64,000 nt of DNA from Leifsonia sp. C5G2. Lineage in GTDB: Bacteria > Actinomycetota > Actinomycetes > Actinomycetales > Microbacteriaceae. The translations under genes and the position numbers were made by a program. The stretch spans positions 1 to 64,000 of the forward strand of contig NZ_JABFMV010000006.1 of assembly GCF_013359685.1 (NCBI RefSeq). Direction: 5' to 3'. Shown in pieces: positions 63,920 through 64,000 of this stretch. Numbering within the stretch: position 1 is the stretch's first letter; each line of letters opens with the position of its first letter. The notes under the pieces were generated by a model, which saw only the letters and a list, made by a program, of their open reading frames with translations, was not told the origin of the DNA and did no database searches.

Positions 63920-64000
63920 TCAGCCGAACCAGAGGGCGAGCTCGCGCTGGGCGGACTCGGGCGAGTCGGAGCCGTGCACGAGGTTCTGCTGCACCTTGAG
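63920..64000 (-). CDS. ndk: nucleoside diphosphate kinase (3' end only)
   Basis: The last 26 codons read 'LKVQQNLVHGSDSPESAQRE' and 'LALWFG' before the stop. NLVHGSDSPESA is the conserved C-terminal block of Ndk, which makes nucleoside triphosphates. The rest lies beyond the window edge. Confidence 0.92.
   Translation of the reverse strand, partial: LKVQQNLVHGSDSPESAQRELALWFG

Overview
The window is high-GC (roughly 70% by eye) actinobacterial DNA. Short 4-base gene overlaps, AAGGAG-type ribosome binding sites, several probable leaderless genes and the protein sequences fit the Microbacteriaceae, most likely Leifsonia or a close relative. This assignment is an inference, because no rRNA or other marker lies in the window. 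I recognise about 56 protein genes, one tRNA (Ala, GGC anticodon), and many long intergenic hairpins that fall into a few sequence families. There is no CRISPR array, insertion sequence, prophage or replication origin.

Layout. 0.1-9.7 kb: osmC, a GABA aminotransferase, an asparaginase, an AT-richer DUF3800 gene, a spermidine/putrescine ABC importer (potDABC) and alanine dehydrogenase. 9.8-24.7 kb: an eight-gene minus-strand cluster reading FHA protein, PP2C phosphatase, Ser/Thr kinase, 1974-residue surface protein (Ig-like and FN3 domains), MoxR ATPase, DUF58 protein, transglutaminase-like protein, zinc-ribbon FHA protein. 24.8-30.1 kb: a Cache-domain protein and GntR regulator, divergent from a CoA-transferase, glutaryl-CoA-dehydrogenase-like enzyme and aldehyde dehydrogenase, which reads as a glutarate pathway. 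30.2-36.8 kb: an amino-acid/polyamine permease, an aminobutyraldehyde-type dehydrogenase, an Lrp regulator, a putrescine-type aminotransferase and an FAD oxidoreductase. 36.9-45.0 kb: YceI, a NagZ-like lipoprotein, and a LacI-controlled alpha-glucoside operon. 45.1-52.3 kb: a UbiA-family enzyme, an MFS exporter, a broken DUF6186-like gene, an LCP protein, a frameshifted rtcB, an acetyltransferase and tRNA-Ala. 52.3-64.0 kb: the housekeeping run rplU-rpmA-obg-proB-proA-nadD-rsfS, then RNase E/G, a VKOR-type protein and the 3' end of ndk.

How the parts fit. The polyamine importer, putrescine aminotransferase, aminoaldehyde dehydrogenase and GABA aminotransferase form a plausible route from putrescine to succinate semialdehyde. 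The same enzyme types could take cadaverine to glutarate, which the CoA-transferase and dehydrogenase module would pass to crotonyl-CoA. The kinase cluster looks like a phosphorylation-controlled system built around one very large extracellular protein.

Most notable: the kinase/giant-protein cluster and its catalytically degenerate transglutaminase; dispersed 52-80-nt palindromes, most of which share the core ACACGCC; a one-base deletion in rtcB; a split DUF6186-like gene; and an operator-like sequence upstream of the glutarate genes that recurs in part upstream of the permease.
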